Below, piece by piece: positions 40,977 to 50,714 of a DNA stretch of 64,000 bases. This DNA comes from DAISJM01 sp036821485 (GTDB taxonomy: Bacteria; Verrucomicrobiota; Kiritimatiellia; CAIQIC01; JAGNIJ01), in assembly GCA_036821485.1 (NCBI GenBank), contig DAISJM010000002.1, forward strand, positions 62,001 through 126,000. The letters are read 5' to 3'. Every line of letters starts with the position of its first letter. The first letter of the stretch is position 1. Both the position numbers and the translations under genes were made by a program. Below the pieces are notes generated by a model. The model ran no database searches. It was not told where the DNA came from and saw only the letters and a program-made list of their open reading frames with translations.

Positions 40977-41984
40977 TCATCGCAGCAGATCGATATACAC
41001 CGGGTAATGATCCGACACGTGCACGTCGTTCTCGCCTGCCACGACGGATATGTTGGTGTCCACCCCGCGCTGAAGCACCTGCGGGGGCTGGGTCACCCAT
41101 GGTTCGGTCTGCAATTCCGGGGAAGCGTAGAAACGATCAAACGTGATCGGCGGAAACTCCTGCGAGGGATCGCCGTAGCGCGTCGGCAAGGTCATGCGCT
41201 CCGCGAGCGGGCGACCCTTCCACAGATCGGTCCAGCCCTTCAAGGGCTCCAGCGTCTTTGTCTCGTTGAAACCCGGGGACGCAGGATCCATGTTCATGTC
41301 ACCCATCACGAGAATCTCCCATGCAAAGCGCGGATTCTGAGCAACCACGGCGTCCGCATCCGCCCGCAGGAACTTCAGTGCATGGTAGCGCTGAAATCGA
41401 TTCTTCCGCTCATCGCCCCAATTCGACTTGAGATGCACGCCGTAGACCAAGAGGCGACGGTTGTCGCCCAGGTTGACGATGAAACTCAGCAAGCCGCGCG
41501 GTGGCCGGCCGGCCCCTTCCAGGTGTTCGAAATCAAGCTCACGCACACCCGACACCGGAATGCGCGAGAGAAGTCCAATGTTCAGCTTTTGATCCTGTCC
41601 ACCGCGCGCATGAAAGCTCGTGATGTAACCGACGGGAAACGGACGGGACAGCTTGCTGTTGATCTTCCGCAGCACGTCGCCGTTTTCCAATTCCTGGAAG
41701 ACAGCGATATCCGGATTGATGTCGTCCAACGCCGTCGCGGCGCCACGCGCCTGTCGATCCACACGCTCCGGCGTACGGGCCTCGCCATCGTTCACGCCGT
41801 CGGTGAAGTCCTGCAGGTTGTAACTGGAAAGCCTCAGCCGGAATGCCAACGCGGCTTTGCCCTGGAGGTTGGATATCACCTGCTCCGGCGTTTCAATGCG
41901 ATACTGGCCACTGAACGTGAGGGGATCAGCCGCAAGAACCGCCAACGGAACCAACCAAAACAAAGCCAAAACAAGTCTCTTCAT
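40977..41984 (-). CDS. Exported endonuclease/exonuclease/phosphatase family protein
   Basis: 335 residues from the ATG at 41984 with a signal peptide (MKRLVLALFWLVPLAVLAAD). EEP motifs are LRLSSYNLQDF, DIAVFQELENGDVLRK, VYGVHLKSNWGDERKNR, ILVMGDMNMDPASPGF, ITFDRFYAS and the terminal VSDHYPVYIDL. The Asn, Glu, Asp-x-Asn and Asp-His residues of the metal site are all present. Substrate (nucleic acid or phosphoester) not determined. The downstream gap to the deacetylase stop is 27 bp. Confidence 0.88.
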   Translation of the reverse strand: MKRLVLALFWLVPLAVLAADPLTFSGQYRIETPEQVISNLQGKAALAFRLRLSSYNLQDFTDGVNDGEARTPERVDRQARGAATALDDINPDIAVFQELENGDVLRKINSKLSRPFPVGYITSFHARGGQDQKLNIGLLSRIPVSGVRELDFEHLEGAGRPPRGLLSFIVNLGDNRRLLVYGVHLKSNWGDERKNRFQRYHALKFLRADADAVVAQNPRFAWEILVMGDMNMDPASPGFNETKTLEPLKGWTDLWKGRPLAERMTLPTRYGDPSQEFPPITFDRFYASPELQTEPWVTQPPQVLQRGVDTNISVVAGENDVHVSDHYPVYIDLLR

Positions 41985-42052
41985 GACACCTCCGGGACGA
42001 ACCACCTCCATACTACGCGCACCAGAGCGTTCAACCCACCTAAAAAGCCAAA

Positions 42053-42079
42053 GCCGGGAAACCTATCAAGTTTCCCGGC
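42053..42079 (-). terminator. Strong stem-loop, terminator-like on the minus strand
   Basis: A 10-bp perfect stem (GCCGGGAAAC / GTTTCCCGGC) with a 7-nt loop, followed on the minus strand by TTTGGCTTTTTAGG. It would end minus-strand transcription arriving from the phosphodiesterase gene through the diguanylate cyclase region. The 313-bp gap 41985-42297 otherwise holds only the inverted repeat at 42229-42247. Confidence 0.5.
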
Positions 42080-42228
42080 CCCGGCTGTGGTTTCACTCAG
42101 GTCGATGACCTACTTCACCATACTGCAAAGCGACGCCGCATCAACCCCGTGACTCTTTTTCATAAAAGCACAATTCATGCCGACGACGGGAAAATGGGAG
42201 AAAACAGGTTCTCACGCGACTTTGTTGA

Positions 42229-42247
42229 CTCATTTCTGACAAATGAG
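42229..42247. promoter_or_regulatory. Inverted repeat CTCATTT-N5-AAATGAG before the diguanylate cyclase
   Basis: A 7-bp inverted repeat with a CTGAC spacer overlaps a TTGACT hexamer (42225-42230) and lies about 50 bp before the GGDEF gene. It could be an operator or a promoter element; support is by eye only. Confidence 0.35.
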
Positions 42248-42297
42248 GAGACCGTGCGTTTGATCCGCCGGCCGCACATGGTTACTATGAACGCGTC

Positions 42298-43191
42298 ATG
42301 GGAACTGATCGCAAGTCCCGCACAAGGTCGCTGCCATGGTCCAAGATCATCGGCACGAACGCCTGCATCGTCTCTGTCGCCGACGCGCAAGGCGTCACCA
42401 TCTACGTCAACGCCGCTTTCACCACCATCACGGGATGGACTCCTCGCGACGCGCTCGGGCGGAAGCTGCCTCTTCCCCGCGCCGCCCGCACGGCGCTGCA
42501 CCGCGGACGGACCTGGGCCGGCGAACTCCGGACCCGGCGCAAGGACGGCACTTTTTTCTGGGAGTCCGTTGTGCTCTCGCCCATTCCCGACGCCGGGTTC
42601 GTCAAAATCGCGCGCGACATCACGGCATCGAAGCAACAACGTGCACGGCGCGAACGCCTGCTCGTCGACTTCCGGCGCTCTGCCCTGCGCGATCCGCTTA
42701 CCGGTTTACTGAATCGACGCGGACTCGAGACCGAGCTTGCCGATCTCGCGCGACACCCGACGGGAAGACGCAGCCTCGGCGTGCTCGTGATCGATCTCGA
42801 CCAACTCAAGCAAAGCAACGACCGGCACGGCCACGCGACCGGCGATGCCTTGTTGCAGGAACTCGCACGCAGAATTCTCGCCGGCGTGCGGCCATCCGAC
42901 CTTGTCGCACGCATCGGCGGCGATGAGTTCGTCGTCGTCGCTGCGGGAGCAGGGCCCCGGGAAATCAGGGCCATCGCACAAAGGTTGTTGGACAAAGTCC
43001 ACGACCGCACGTTCCGGATCCAATCCAGGATGATCCGCGCGCGGGTCTCGATCGGGGCGGCCCCCATTCGCGGGGCGGTGGGTCAATCCCTGGAGAACAT
43101 CCTTGCACCTGCCGACCGCGCGCTGCTCCAGGCGAAACGCCGCGGACGCGCGCGCGCCTGCTTCGCGCGCGCTCAGCAGTGTACGACATAG
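42298..43191 (+). CDS. PAS-domain diguanylate cyclase
   Basis: 297 residues. A PAS domain (about 15-110; VTIYVNAAFTTITGWTPRDA and WESVVLSPIPDAGFVKIARD) precedes a GGDEF domain (about 130-290) with an intact GGDEF signature at 207-211. The inhibitory RxxD site is present at 198-201 (RPSD) with the correct spacing. It makes cyclic di-GMP in response to a signal sensed by PAS; no membrane segment is seen. The start at 42298 lacks a clear ribosome binding site. The last 19 bp overlap the convergent phosphodiesterase gene. Confidence 0.9.
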   Translation: MGTDRKSRTRSLPWSKIIGTNACIVSVADAQGVTIYVNAAFTTITGWTPRDALGRKLPLPRAARTALHRGRTWAGELRTRRKDGTFFWESVVLSPIPDAGFVKIARDITASKQQRARRERLLVDFRRSALRDPLTGLLNRRGLETELADLARHPTGRRSLGVLVIDLDQLKQSNDRHGHATGDALLQELARRILAGVRPSDLVARIGGDEFVVVAAGAGPREIRAIAQRLLDKVHDRTFRIQSRMIRARVSIGAAPIRGAVGQSLENILAPADRALLQAKRRGRARACFARAQQCTT

Positions 43192-44369
43192 AGCGGCACG
43201 CGCACTTCCGTCTTCGACATGCCACCGTGATTCCCCACGTTGAAGTCGGACTCGGCCCCCGCCGGCGTTGAGGCAAATGCGTATCCGTCGCGGGCGAGGA
43301 GCACATAATCGCCCAACCGTGATGACAGGGCAGCATGCTGCCTGCCCGGGCCAAACACACCGAGCCGGAGCAACTCCTCGCCGCGGACGCAGATGCATGC
43401 CTTTCGCAGATGCCGGTTCACGATCTTCTTGAACTGGGCCAAGCGCGCAGGCCGCACAAAACATGAAACCTCGCGCGCGTCGCCCGACGGCAACAGGGCC
43501 AGGCATTCCATGAAGCCCGGCACCTCACGCAGTTCCACGCAACGGCTGCGGGGAGCATCGACGAGGCCGTGATCCGCCGTCACGAGCAGGCAGGTGTTTG
43601 TGCCCTTCAGCGCACTGACGAGTCGCGCCAACGCCCGATCAATCTCGTTCATGTGCCGCACCGTCGCGGCATGGAAACAGCCCTTCTCATGACACACCGA
43701 ATCGAAGCCGGGCCAATACGCATAGGCCAGCCCGAAACGCGAACGCCGTGCAAACGAGGACACCGCGCGCACCATACCCTTGAGCGTCTTGTAGCCGGCG
43801 CGCTCGTGCCACCGCGTGCCGGTCTTCGAGTAGCGGCTCTCGGGAATGTGCCCGAACGAGAGCAGCGCGCGACGGCCGCGCGTCGTGTCGAGATACGACG
43901 GCAGTTTGAGATAGCGATGCAGATCGAACTCGGGCGGCGCCATGGCCGATCCCGTCCGCGTTGTCGCCGGGAGGATCGTGCTGACCATGCCGAGATCGGG
44001 CAGGTGGAGATGCCACCCGAGAATGCCGTGCTCCGCGGGCGAGGCGCCCGTGGCAAACGTGGTCACGGCAGCGGCCGTCGTCGCCGGAAAAACCGTGGAG
44101 ATCGCGCGTCGCAAATGCGCCGCAAAAAACTTCCGGCCATGGCCTGCCCTCAGAAGCCGCGCAAGCTGCTCCTCGCCCAGCCCATCCGCGACCAGGTAAA
44201 TCACGTTTCGCGCTGGACGAAGGAGTGATGCCGGAAGCCCCTCCAACTCGGCGTGCGGAGAACGGCCGCCGCGCGAGCGAATGACCGACGAGAGCATGTT
44301 GACCACGCCGTTGCCTGTATAGTCAGGAGGGCAGAAGCCTTTCAGCGGCCCGCTGGTTGCGATGGTCAT
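43173..44369 (-). CDS. Alkaline phosphatase superfamily protein (nucleotide pyrophosphatase/phosphodiesterase type)
   Basis: 398 residues. The alkaline-phosphatase-like core is visible: RNVIYLVADGLGEEQLARLL with the first metal Asp, the nucleophile region AISTVFPATTAAAVTTFATG, then GILGWHLHL, YAYWPGFDSVCHEKG, LLVTADHGLVDAP and the C-terminal VGNHGGMSKTEVRVPL. It would hydrolyse phosphodiesters or pyrophosphates. No signal peptide is obvious. It converges on the diguanylate cyclase gene with a 19-bp overlap. Confidence 0.85.
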   Translation of the reverse strand: MTIATSGPLKGFCPPDYTGNGVVNMLSSVIRSRGGRSPHAELEGLPASLLRPARNVIYLVADGLGEEQLARLLRAGHGRKFFAAHLRRAISTVFPATTAAAVTTFATGASPAEHGILGWHLHLPDLGMVSTILPATTRTGSAMAPPEFDLHRYLKLPSYLDTTRGRRALLSFGHIPESRYSKTGTRWHERAGYKTLKGMVRAVSSFARRSRFGLAYAYWPGFDSVCHEKGCFHAATVRHMNEIDRALARLVSALKGTNTCLLVTADHGLVDAPRSRCVELREVPGFMECLALLPSGDAREVSCFVRPARLAQFKKIVNRHLRKACICVRGEELLRLGVFGPGRQHAALSSRLGDYVLLARDGYAFASTPAGAESDFNVGNHGGMSKTEVRVPLYVVHC

Positions 44370-44417
44370 GAGTTCAATGTACGGCTGGCTTGGGACCGAA
44401 GCAAGGCGCTTGCAAAC

Positions 44418-46262
44418 CTAGGAGGGAATCTTGTTCGGCGCGGTCCGGGAAATGACGGGGCCCGAGTCTGAACGGATGGCCTCCGCACTGTAGTGGGCCA
44501 ACACATCGGTGTGCTTCAACACGCCGACCAGCCGGCGCGTCGCCACATCGCTCACCACCGGCAGTTCGGAGTAACCCGACCGCTCGAATTTCAGCACCGC
44601 CTCGCTCAGGCTCTCCCCCGGCACACAAACGGGGATATCCTTGCTCGAAAGATCCTCCGCAATGAGCGCCTCGGTGAGCCGTGTCGGATGCAGAAGGAAA
44701 GGCCGCAACTGCCCGAGCGAAATGACACCAAGGAACGCGCCCGCATCCGCGACATAGAGCTGCGCCTCGTACCCCGTGGTCATGCGATCGATGATGTCCT
44801 TCGCCCGCGTGGCAGGCGACACCGTCGGCGGATTTTCGTGCATGCTCTCCGCTACGGTGTGCGCGCGAAGCAAATCGAGCGAGCGGCCCCGATACACATC
44901 CACGCCCTGCCGCGCCAGTTTCACCGTGTAGATCGATTCGCGGCAAAGCTTGCTGGACACGGTGAGACTGACGATACAGGCCGTCATCAACGGAAGGATG
45001 ATGCTGTAGCTGTGCGTGATTTCAAAAATGATGAGGATCGCCGTGAGCGGCGCGCGCATCGTCCCCGCGGCCAGCGCACCCATGCCCACCAGCGCGTATC
45101 CGCCCGGAAAACCCATCGCCGTGCCGCCGATCATCTCCGCCACGCGGCCGAACATTCCACCGGTCATCGCGCCGATGAAGAGCGACGGAGCGAACACTCC
45201 GCCCGAGCCGCCCGAGCCCAGCGTGGCCGATGTGGCCACGATCTTGAAGATGATCAGCGCAAACAGCAGCAACAACGGAAGCTTGTTGAACAACGCCATG
45301 TTCACCGTGGCATAGCCATCGCCGAACACATACGGCAACACGAGGCCGATGACGCCCACGATGAGGCCACCTGTCATCGGACGCAGCATCTCGGGAATAT
45401 AGTGATGGTCATCCCAGTGCGTCTCGGCCCGGTCCAACACGCGAATGAACAGTGCGGCAATGACCCCACACAGGACACCCAACAGCGCATACGAGATGAA
45501 TTCATAGCCGCTCGTCAACTCATAGGCCGGCGGAGAGAAAACACTGTGATTACCTCGAAACGAGCGCGCGATGGCCGTGGCAGTTACAGAGGCGATAACG
45601 ATCGGACTGAACTCCATCACGCCGAACTCGCCGAGGATGATTTCCACCGCAAACAGAGCGCCTGCGATGGGCGCATTGAACACCGCCGCCGTGCCCGCCG
45701 CCGCGCCACACCCCGCGTACAGCCGCAGCCTGCGCCCCTCCACCCTCAACAACTGTCCGACTGCGGAGCCAATACCCGCGCCGATCTGGATGATCGGCCC
45801 CTCTCGCCCTGCCGATCCACCCGACGCCAGTGTCAGGGCGGCCGACAGCGCCTTCGCCAGTACGACTCGCACACGCATCACGCCGTTGCGCAGGGCCACG
45901 GCCGCCATGACTTGCGGCACGCCATGCCCCTTCGCCTCCCTCGCCATCAGGAAGACCACCGGCCCCACCAGTAATCCGCCGATCGCCGGCATCACCAGCC
46001 GCCGCCACCAAGGCTGATCGATAAACGCCGTTTGAGACGCTTCCCACACACCCCAGAACAAACGCTGAAAAAACGCCACCAAGGCGTGGAAAGCGACACC
46101 GCCCAAACCACATAGCACACCGATCAGCAGCGCGGATAGGAATGGAAAGAGGTTCTGGTGCACTTTCAAGCGGTCGAGACCGTAGCGCAGCAATCGGGCC
46201 GTCCAGCGCCAGAGCGCGGACAGATGGAGTAGTCGGGCATGCGGCTGAACATCCGTTGTCAT
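44418..46262 (-). CDS. ClC-family chloride channel/antiporter with CBS domains
   Basis: 614 residues. The ClC membrane domain contains the selectivity and gating motifs GSAGREGPIIQIGAGIGSAV (gating Glu154), FNAPIAGALFAVEIILGEFG and GSGGSGGVFAPSLFIGAMTG. The C-terminal 150 residues form a CBS pair (VAESMHENPPTVSPATRAKD; LKFERSGYSELPVVSDVATR, RLVGVLKHTDVLAHY), which usually bind adenine nucleotides. Transports chloride or a related anion, as channel or proton antiporter. The start is at the first ATG of the frame. Confidence 0.93.
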   Translation of the reverse strand: MTTDVQPHARLLHLSALWRWTARLLRYGLDRLKVHQNLFPFLSALLIGVLCGLGGVAFHALVAFFQRLFWGVWEASQTAFIDQPWWRRLVMPAIGGLLVGPVVFLMAREAKGHGVPQVMAAVALRNGVMRVRVVLAKALSAALTLASGGSAGREGPIIQIGAGIGSAVGQLLRVEGRRLRLYAGCGAAAGTAAVFNAPIAGALFAVEIILGEFGVMEFSPIVIASVTATAIARSFRGNHSVFSPPAYELTSGYEFISYALLGVLCGVIAALFIRVLDRAETHWDDHHYIPEMLRPMTGGLIVGVIGLVLPYVFGDGYATVNMALFNKLPLLLLFALIIFKIVATSATLGSGGSGGVFAPSLFIGAMTGGMFGRVAEMIGGTAMGFPGGYALVGMGALAAGTMRAPLTAILIIFEITHSYSIILPLMTACIVSLTVSSKLCRESIYTVKLARQGVDVYRGRSLDLLRAHTVAESMHENPPTVSPATRAKDIIDRMTTGYEAQLYVADAGAFLGVISLGQLRPFLLHPTRLTEALIAEDLSSKDIPVCVPGESLSEAVLKFERSGYSELPVVSDVATRRLVGVLKHTDVLAHYSAEAIRSDSGPVISRTAPNKIPS

Positions 46263-46394
46263 CGGCAGCGCTACAACCTAGACCAATCGTCACGTCGGCA
46301 CCAGAAAAACCTAGAAGACCGTTATCCACCCGCTTTTGCGCTGGCATAAACACCCTTGATGTTGTTCCATGTTCTCCATTCACGGAAGCAGAAC

Positions 46395-47336
46395 ATGAGT
46401 AAATGCCTGGTCACGGGAGCCGCGGGTTTTATCGGGTCACACCTCTGCGAGGCCCTCCTCGCCAAGGGCCATGAAGTCGTCGGCATCGACGCCTTCATCC
46501 CCTACTATCCGCGCGGCATCAAGGAAACCAATCTCGCCACGGCCCGACAGCATCCGAAATTCCGCTTCGTCGAGCTCGATCTCCGCACCGGCGAAATCGA
46601 GCCGCTCGTCGACGGCTGCGATGTAATCTTTCATGAAGCGGCCATGGCCGGCCTGATGAAGAGCTGGAGCGATTTCGAACTCTACGCATCCTGCAACATG
46701 ATCGCCACCAAGCGCCTCCTTGAAGCCGCGCGCAACCGCAAGACGCCGCACCTGATCCACGTCTCGACCTCGAGCGTCTACGGCCGCGAAGCCACCGGCG
46801 ACGAGAACTCGCCGATCACGCCCTTTTCCCCCTACGGCATCACCAAGGTCGGCGCCGAAAACCTCTGCCGCGCGTTCGAGGCCAACTTCAACGTCCCGGT
46901 CACCATCCTCCGTTACTTCTCCGTTTACGGCCCGCGCCAGCGCCCCGACATGGCCTACAACATTCTCATCCGCACCCTCATGAAGGGCGAGTCGTTCACC
47001 ATGTTCGGCGACGGCGAGCAGACACGCAGTAATACGTTTGTTGCAGATTGTGTTAACGCCACGATCCTGGCTTTCGAAAAGCGCGAAGCCGCGCTGGGCC
47101 GCGTGTTCAATGTCGGCGGCGGTGACATCATCTCGCTGAACGGCGCGATCAGCCTGCTCGAGGAAATCACCGGCCGCAAAGCCGTGATCGAGCGCAAGCC
47201 CGCGCGACCCGGCGACCAGAAGCACACCGCGGCCAATATCGAGCACATCTCGAAACGGCTCGGCTACAAGCCCACCACCCGCGTCGCCGACGGCCTCCGC
47301 GCCCAGGTGGAATGGCAAAAGTCGCTGACCATCTGA
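46395..47336 (+). CDS. NAD-dependent nucleotide-sugar epimerase/dehydratase
   Basis: 313 residues from the ATG at 46395. Extended short-chain dehydrogenase fold: the NAD-binding GxxGxxG in CLVTGAAGFIGSHLCEALLA, catalytic Ser/Thr in HVSTSSVYG, and Tyr147-x3-Lys151 in SPYGITKVGAENL. It then has PVTILRYFSVYGPRQRPDMA and FNVGGGDIISLNGAISLLEE, typical of UDP-glucose 4-epimerase or UDP-glucuronate epimerase-like enzymes. The sugar cannot be fixed from sequence. It stands alone between a divergent ClC gene and DUF4139. Confidence 0.9.
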   Translation: MSKCLVTGAAGFIGSHLCEALLAKGHEVVGIDAFIPYYPRGIKETNLATARQHPKFRFVELDLRTGEIEPLVDGCDVIFHEAAMAGLMKSWSDFELYASCNMIATKRLLEAARNRKTPHLIHVSTSSVYGREATGDENSPITPFSPYGITKVGAENLCRAFEANFNVPVTILRYFSVYGPRQRPDMAYNILIRTLMKGESFTMFGDGEQTRSNTFVADCVNATILAFEKREAALGRVFNVGGGDIISLNGAISLLEEITGRKAVIERKPARPGDQKHTAANIEHISKRLGYKPTTRVADGLRAQVEWQKSLTI

Positions 47337-47399
47337 CAGCGCTGACTTTTCTCCGGCCATCGCGTATACTGTCCCCCGGTTTCCAACTCTGGAGGCATC

Positions 47400-49394
47400 A
47401 TGAAGAAGCTAGTGATCCTGTTGTGCCTTTCCATCGCCACCGCCGCCTGGGCGAAAACCGCCCTCCCGCTGAAACGGATCGCCCTGTTCACCAGCGGCGT
47501 CGGCTATTTCGAACGCAACACCACCGTAACAGATAACGACGACGCAGAACTCTCGTTCACGACCGAGCAGATCAGCGACGTCATCAAGTCCCTCGTCCTG
47601 ATCGACGAGTCGGGCGGCAGCGTTTCCTCCATCACCTACGATTCGCGCGACCCGGTCGACCGCCGCCTCAAATCGTTTCGAGTCGACCTGACCGACAACC
47701 CCAATCGCGCCAATCTGTTCAACCGCCTGCGCGGTGTGCCCGTGCGCGTAAAGATTTCCGGACAGGACTGGGAAGGCCGCATCATCGGCGTCGAGTCGAA
47801 ACAGATCACGAGAGATGACGATATCCTGACCGCCGAGACCCTGAACTTGCTCACCGCGGAAGGCCTCAAGGCCGCCGCCCTCGACGACATCCAGGCCGTG
47901 GAAGTGCTCGACGCCGAAATGCTGGGCGATGTGCAGAAGGCGCTCGAACTGCTCGCCACAAGCCATGACCGGAACAAGAAGGGCCTGCGGCTGGCCTTCA
48001 CCGGCAAGGGCCAGCGCAAGGTCCGCGTCGGTTACATGCTCGAGACCCCGGTCTGGAAGACCAGCTACCGCCTCGTCGTGAAGGAGCCCGGACTCTTCCT
48101 GCAGGGCTGGGCGCACGTCGAGAACACCACCGACGATGATTGGGATCAGGTTCGCCTCTCGCTCGTCTCCGGCCGCCCGATTTCGTTCATCCAGAATCTC
48201 TACGAACCAATCTATGCCAAGCGCCCCATCATCCCCGTGGAAACCTATTCCGGCATCGTTCCCCCTTCTTACGAAAATACCCTTCCCGCTGCCGCTCCCG
48301 CACCGATGCGTCGCGGACGCGCGATGAAGATGATGGCCGCAGCAGACGCTCCCGCTGAACTGGAAATGGCGGAGGGCGACGATTTCATCGCCATGGGCAT
48401 GGGCGGCGGCGTGCAGGCCGAGGCAACTGCCCGCGAGGCAGGCGAACTCTTCGAATACGCCATCAACGAACCCATCACCCTGCCGCGCCAGCAGTCGGCC
48501 ATGATCCCCATCGTGAACGAGGACATCAAGGGCCAGCCGCTCTCCATCTACAATCGATTGGTGGATGCCAAGTACCCGCTCAACGGCGTGGAAATCGACA
48601 ACACCACGGGCAAGCACCTGATGCGCGGCCCCGTCACCGTATTCGAGGCGGGCATCTATGCCGGCGACGGACGCCTGTCCGACACGCGACCCGGCGAGAA
48701 GAAATTCGTCTCCTACGCCGTCGACGCCGCCACGCAGGTCACCACGGAGGACGACGGTCTGCCTACCGAAGTCGTCTCGCTCAAGATTCAGCACGGTAGC
48801 CTGCTCGTTCAGCGGAAGTTCGTCTCCCTCACGCGCTACCTCATCAGCAGCCAGCGCACGAAGAAGCGCCAGGTCGTTGTCGAACATCCGGTCTACCCGG
48901 GCTGGGAGCTTGTCGAACCAAAGGAAATCCCCGAACGAACCGACGATCTCTATCGCTTCCGGCTCTGGGTCGAACCGCAATCATCCCTCAAGTTCCAGGT
49001 CAAAACACAGAACATCTCCGAAGAACAGGTGGTCCTCTCGAATATCAATGACGACGCCATCGGCATCTACGTGAAGGAAAAAGTCATCAGCCCTCAGGTT
49101 CGACAGGCCCTGCAGAAACTCGGCGCCATGCAAACCGAAGCCGCCGAACTCCGCCGCCAGGTCCAGGACCGGCTCACCCGCATAAAGAGCATCGTCGAGG
49201 ACCAGAATCGCATCCGGGAAAACATGAAGACGGTCGCCCGGAATACAGACGCCTACTCGCGATGGGAACGCAAGCTGACCCAGCAGGAAGACGACCTGGA
49301 GAAATTGAACGCGGAGCTCGAAAGACTACGGGCCGACGAATTGGCCAAGCGGAAGGAAATCGATTCGTTTCTCGCCGGGCTCAACGCGGAATAG
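47400..49394 (+). CDS. DUF4139 domain-containing exported protein
   Basis: 664 residues with a signal peptide (MKKLVILLCLSIATAAWAKT). The N-terminal part (LPLKRIALFTSGVGYFERNT, then SFTTEQISDVIKSLVLIDES) and a beta-rich centre (PVWKTSYRLVVKEPGLFLQG, AHVENTTDDDWDQVRLSLVS) match DUF4139. The middle holds a Met/Ala-rich linker (MRRGRAMKMMAAADAP). The C-terminal 110 residues are a charged coiled coil (QTEAAELRRQVQDRLTRIKS, QQEDDLEKLNAELERLRADE). Function unknown; probably a periplasmic structural protein. A GGAGG ribosome binding site precedes the ATG. Confidence 0.85.
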   Translation: MKKLVILLCLSIATAAWAKTALPLKRIALFTSGVGYFERNTTVTDNDDAELSFTTEQISDVIKSLVLIDESGGSVSSITYDSRDPVDRRLKSFRVDLTDNPNRANLFNRLRGVPVRVKISGQDWEGRIIGVESKQITRDDDILTAETLNLLTAEGLKAAALDDIQAVEVLDAEMLGDVQKALELLATSHDRNKKGLRLAFTGKGQRKVRVGYMLETPVWKTSYRLVVKEPGLFLQGWAHVENTTDDDWDQVRLSLVSGRPISFIQNLYEPIYAKRPIIPVETYSGIVPPSYENTLPAAAPAPMRRGRAMKMMAAADAPAELEMAEGDDFIAMGMGGGVQAEATAREAGELFEYAINEPITLPRQQSAMIPIVNEDIKGQPLSIYNRLVDAKYPLNGVEIDNTTGKHLMRGPVTVFEAGIYAGDGRLSDTRPGEKKFVSYAVDAATQVTTEDDGLPTEVVSLKIQHGSLLVQRKFVSLTRYLISSQRTKKRQVVVEHPVYPGWELVEPKEIPERTDDLYRFRLWVEPQSSLKFQVKTQNISEEQVVLSNINDDAIGIYVKEKVISPQVRQALQKLGAMQTEAAELRRQVQDRLTRIKSIVEDQNRIRENMKTVARNTDAYSRWERKLTQQEDDLEKLNAELERLRADELAKRKEIDSFLAGLNAE

Positions 49395-49403
49395 GTGCTG
49401 ACG

Positions 49404-50585
49404 TCAGCCGCCTATGCAGCAATGGCTGCACGCGCCGGGGCAGCCGCCCAGCAGCAGCGTGACCGCCGCAGCGTAGACCACCACGGCAAACAACACGCGG
49501 GCCAACGGACCACCCACGGTCCGGACGGAGCCACCCCGCTCCACCTGCGCCACGAGAAACGCGTGCGCCGAAATCAGCACGGCGAAAATAGCCGGCACAA
49601 GCCAATAGATACCGCCCAACGTCGCCAGACCACAAACGGCCACCACGTCACCGAAATAGGCTGGCTTGAACACAAACCGCGTCCATGACGACGCGGGACC
49701 TTTCACGCCGAACTCGCCGGCCGCGCGAATGAGTACACCCACCACCACCAGCGCCAAGCCCGTCCAGCAAACGGTTTTCGAAGCCGCTACCGGCAGGCAC
49801 CGCGCCGCGACAGCAAGGGCCACAACCGCCGGAATCATCAGCCACCGCGCCGCACCGCCCAGCTTCGCACGTAGCGGCAGGTTGATGCGCTCCAGCCGCG
49901 TCGCAACCAAGTCCTGCGTCCGGGCAATGAGATAGACGGCCACCAGCATCGAAAGGGCAACCAGGTTCAGCCCAGCCTGCCCCGACAGGATACCCCACGT
50001 ATCCATGCCCGCCTCCCACTGGGAGCGGACGCTGAAGGCCACCCAGAACATCGCCGGATACATCACGATGCGCAGACCACGGGCAAGTTCATGCTCACGA
50101 ATGATCTTCTCCCAACTGAACTCGCCTTCACCCATCGGCGGCGCCGCGCCACGCACCGGGAAGAGCCTCGGCACGCGTTTTGCATATTCGCGGTATGCGT
50201 CGCCATGTATTTCCGTCAAGATCCGCTCCTCGTCGCGCATCGTCGCCGTGTAACCAATCAGGAAAATGATGAAGTAAACCAGGAACAGCAGCGCACTGCC
50301 GGACATGATGCAGAGACCTGTATCCACCACCAAGTTGCCAAGGTAGAAGGGGTGACGAACCCAGCGGTAGGGCCCAACCGTCGTGACCACCTTCTTGCGG
50401 ATCAGGCAGCCCTTCGCGTAGAAATGAATGGCCAACCCGAGCAGCAGCACCAGGCCGCCCGCAACAAAAGCGCGCAGGTCAAACTGCACCCACCCCGCGG
50501 CGATCAAGCCAAGGATCACCAACGTCAATCCGCGACGCGATACACCGCGAATTCTCATCAATAACGGTTCTTTTTCCTGACCCAT
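49404..50585 (-). CDS. Isoprenylcysteine carboxyl methyltransferase-like membrane protein
   Basis: 393 residues from the ATG at 50585. Residues 30-180 match ICMT/PEMT-type integral membrane methyltransferases: VVTTVGPYRWVRHPFYLGNL, ATMRDEERILTEIHGDAYRE and YAKRVPRLFP. The remaining half has about five more membrane helices and a weaker second copy of the motif region (FVFKPAYFGDVVAVCGLATL). It probably methylates a lipid or quinone-like substrate at the membrane. The tail ends in a Cys-rich GGCPGACSHCCIGG, which is unusual. It ends 9 bp from the convergent DUF4139 stop. Confidence 0.8.
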   Translation of the reverse strand: MGQEKEPLLMRIRGVSRRGLTLVILGLIAAGWVQFDLRAFVAGGLVLLLGLAIHFYAKGCLIRKKVVTTVGPYRWVRHPFYLGNLVVDTGLCIMSGSALLFLVYFIIFLIGYTATMRDEERILTEIHGDAYREYAKRVPRLFPVRGAAPPMGEGEFSWEKIIREHELARGLRIVMYPAMFWVAFSVRSQWEAGMDTWGILSGQAGLNLVALSMLVAVYLIARTQDLVATRLERINLPLRAKLGGAARWLMIPAVVALAVAARCLPVAASKTVCWTGLALVVVGVLIRAAGEFGVKGPASSWTRFVFKPAYFGDVVAVCGLATLGGIYWLVPAIFAVLISAHAFLVAQVERGGSVRTVGGPLARVLFAVVVYAAAVTLLLGGCPGACSHCCIGG

Positions 50586-50714
50586 GGCATGTCCTCCTGC
50601 TGCTAAAACGCGCGAAACCATAGCGGGAATCCCCCGCCCCTGCAACAAGGATGAATTCTTCGTTCTGGAGGGCGGCGGCTGTGACGGCTCTTTCGACAGA
50701 CAATCCGGGCCCGC

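Noticed and set aside
41688..41706. TTCCAATTCCTGGAA-like palindrome resembling the paired elements
   Set aside because: Single, imperfect, with a different core and inside a coding sequence; no second palindrome 31 bp away.
42149..42712. Alternative upstream frame beginning near the GAGGAG site before the diguanylate cyclase
   Set aside because: That frame yields a Ser/Pro/Arg-rich product without motifs, whereas the 42298 frame encodes PAS and GGDEF domains.
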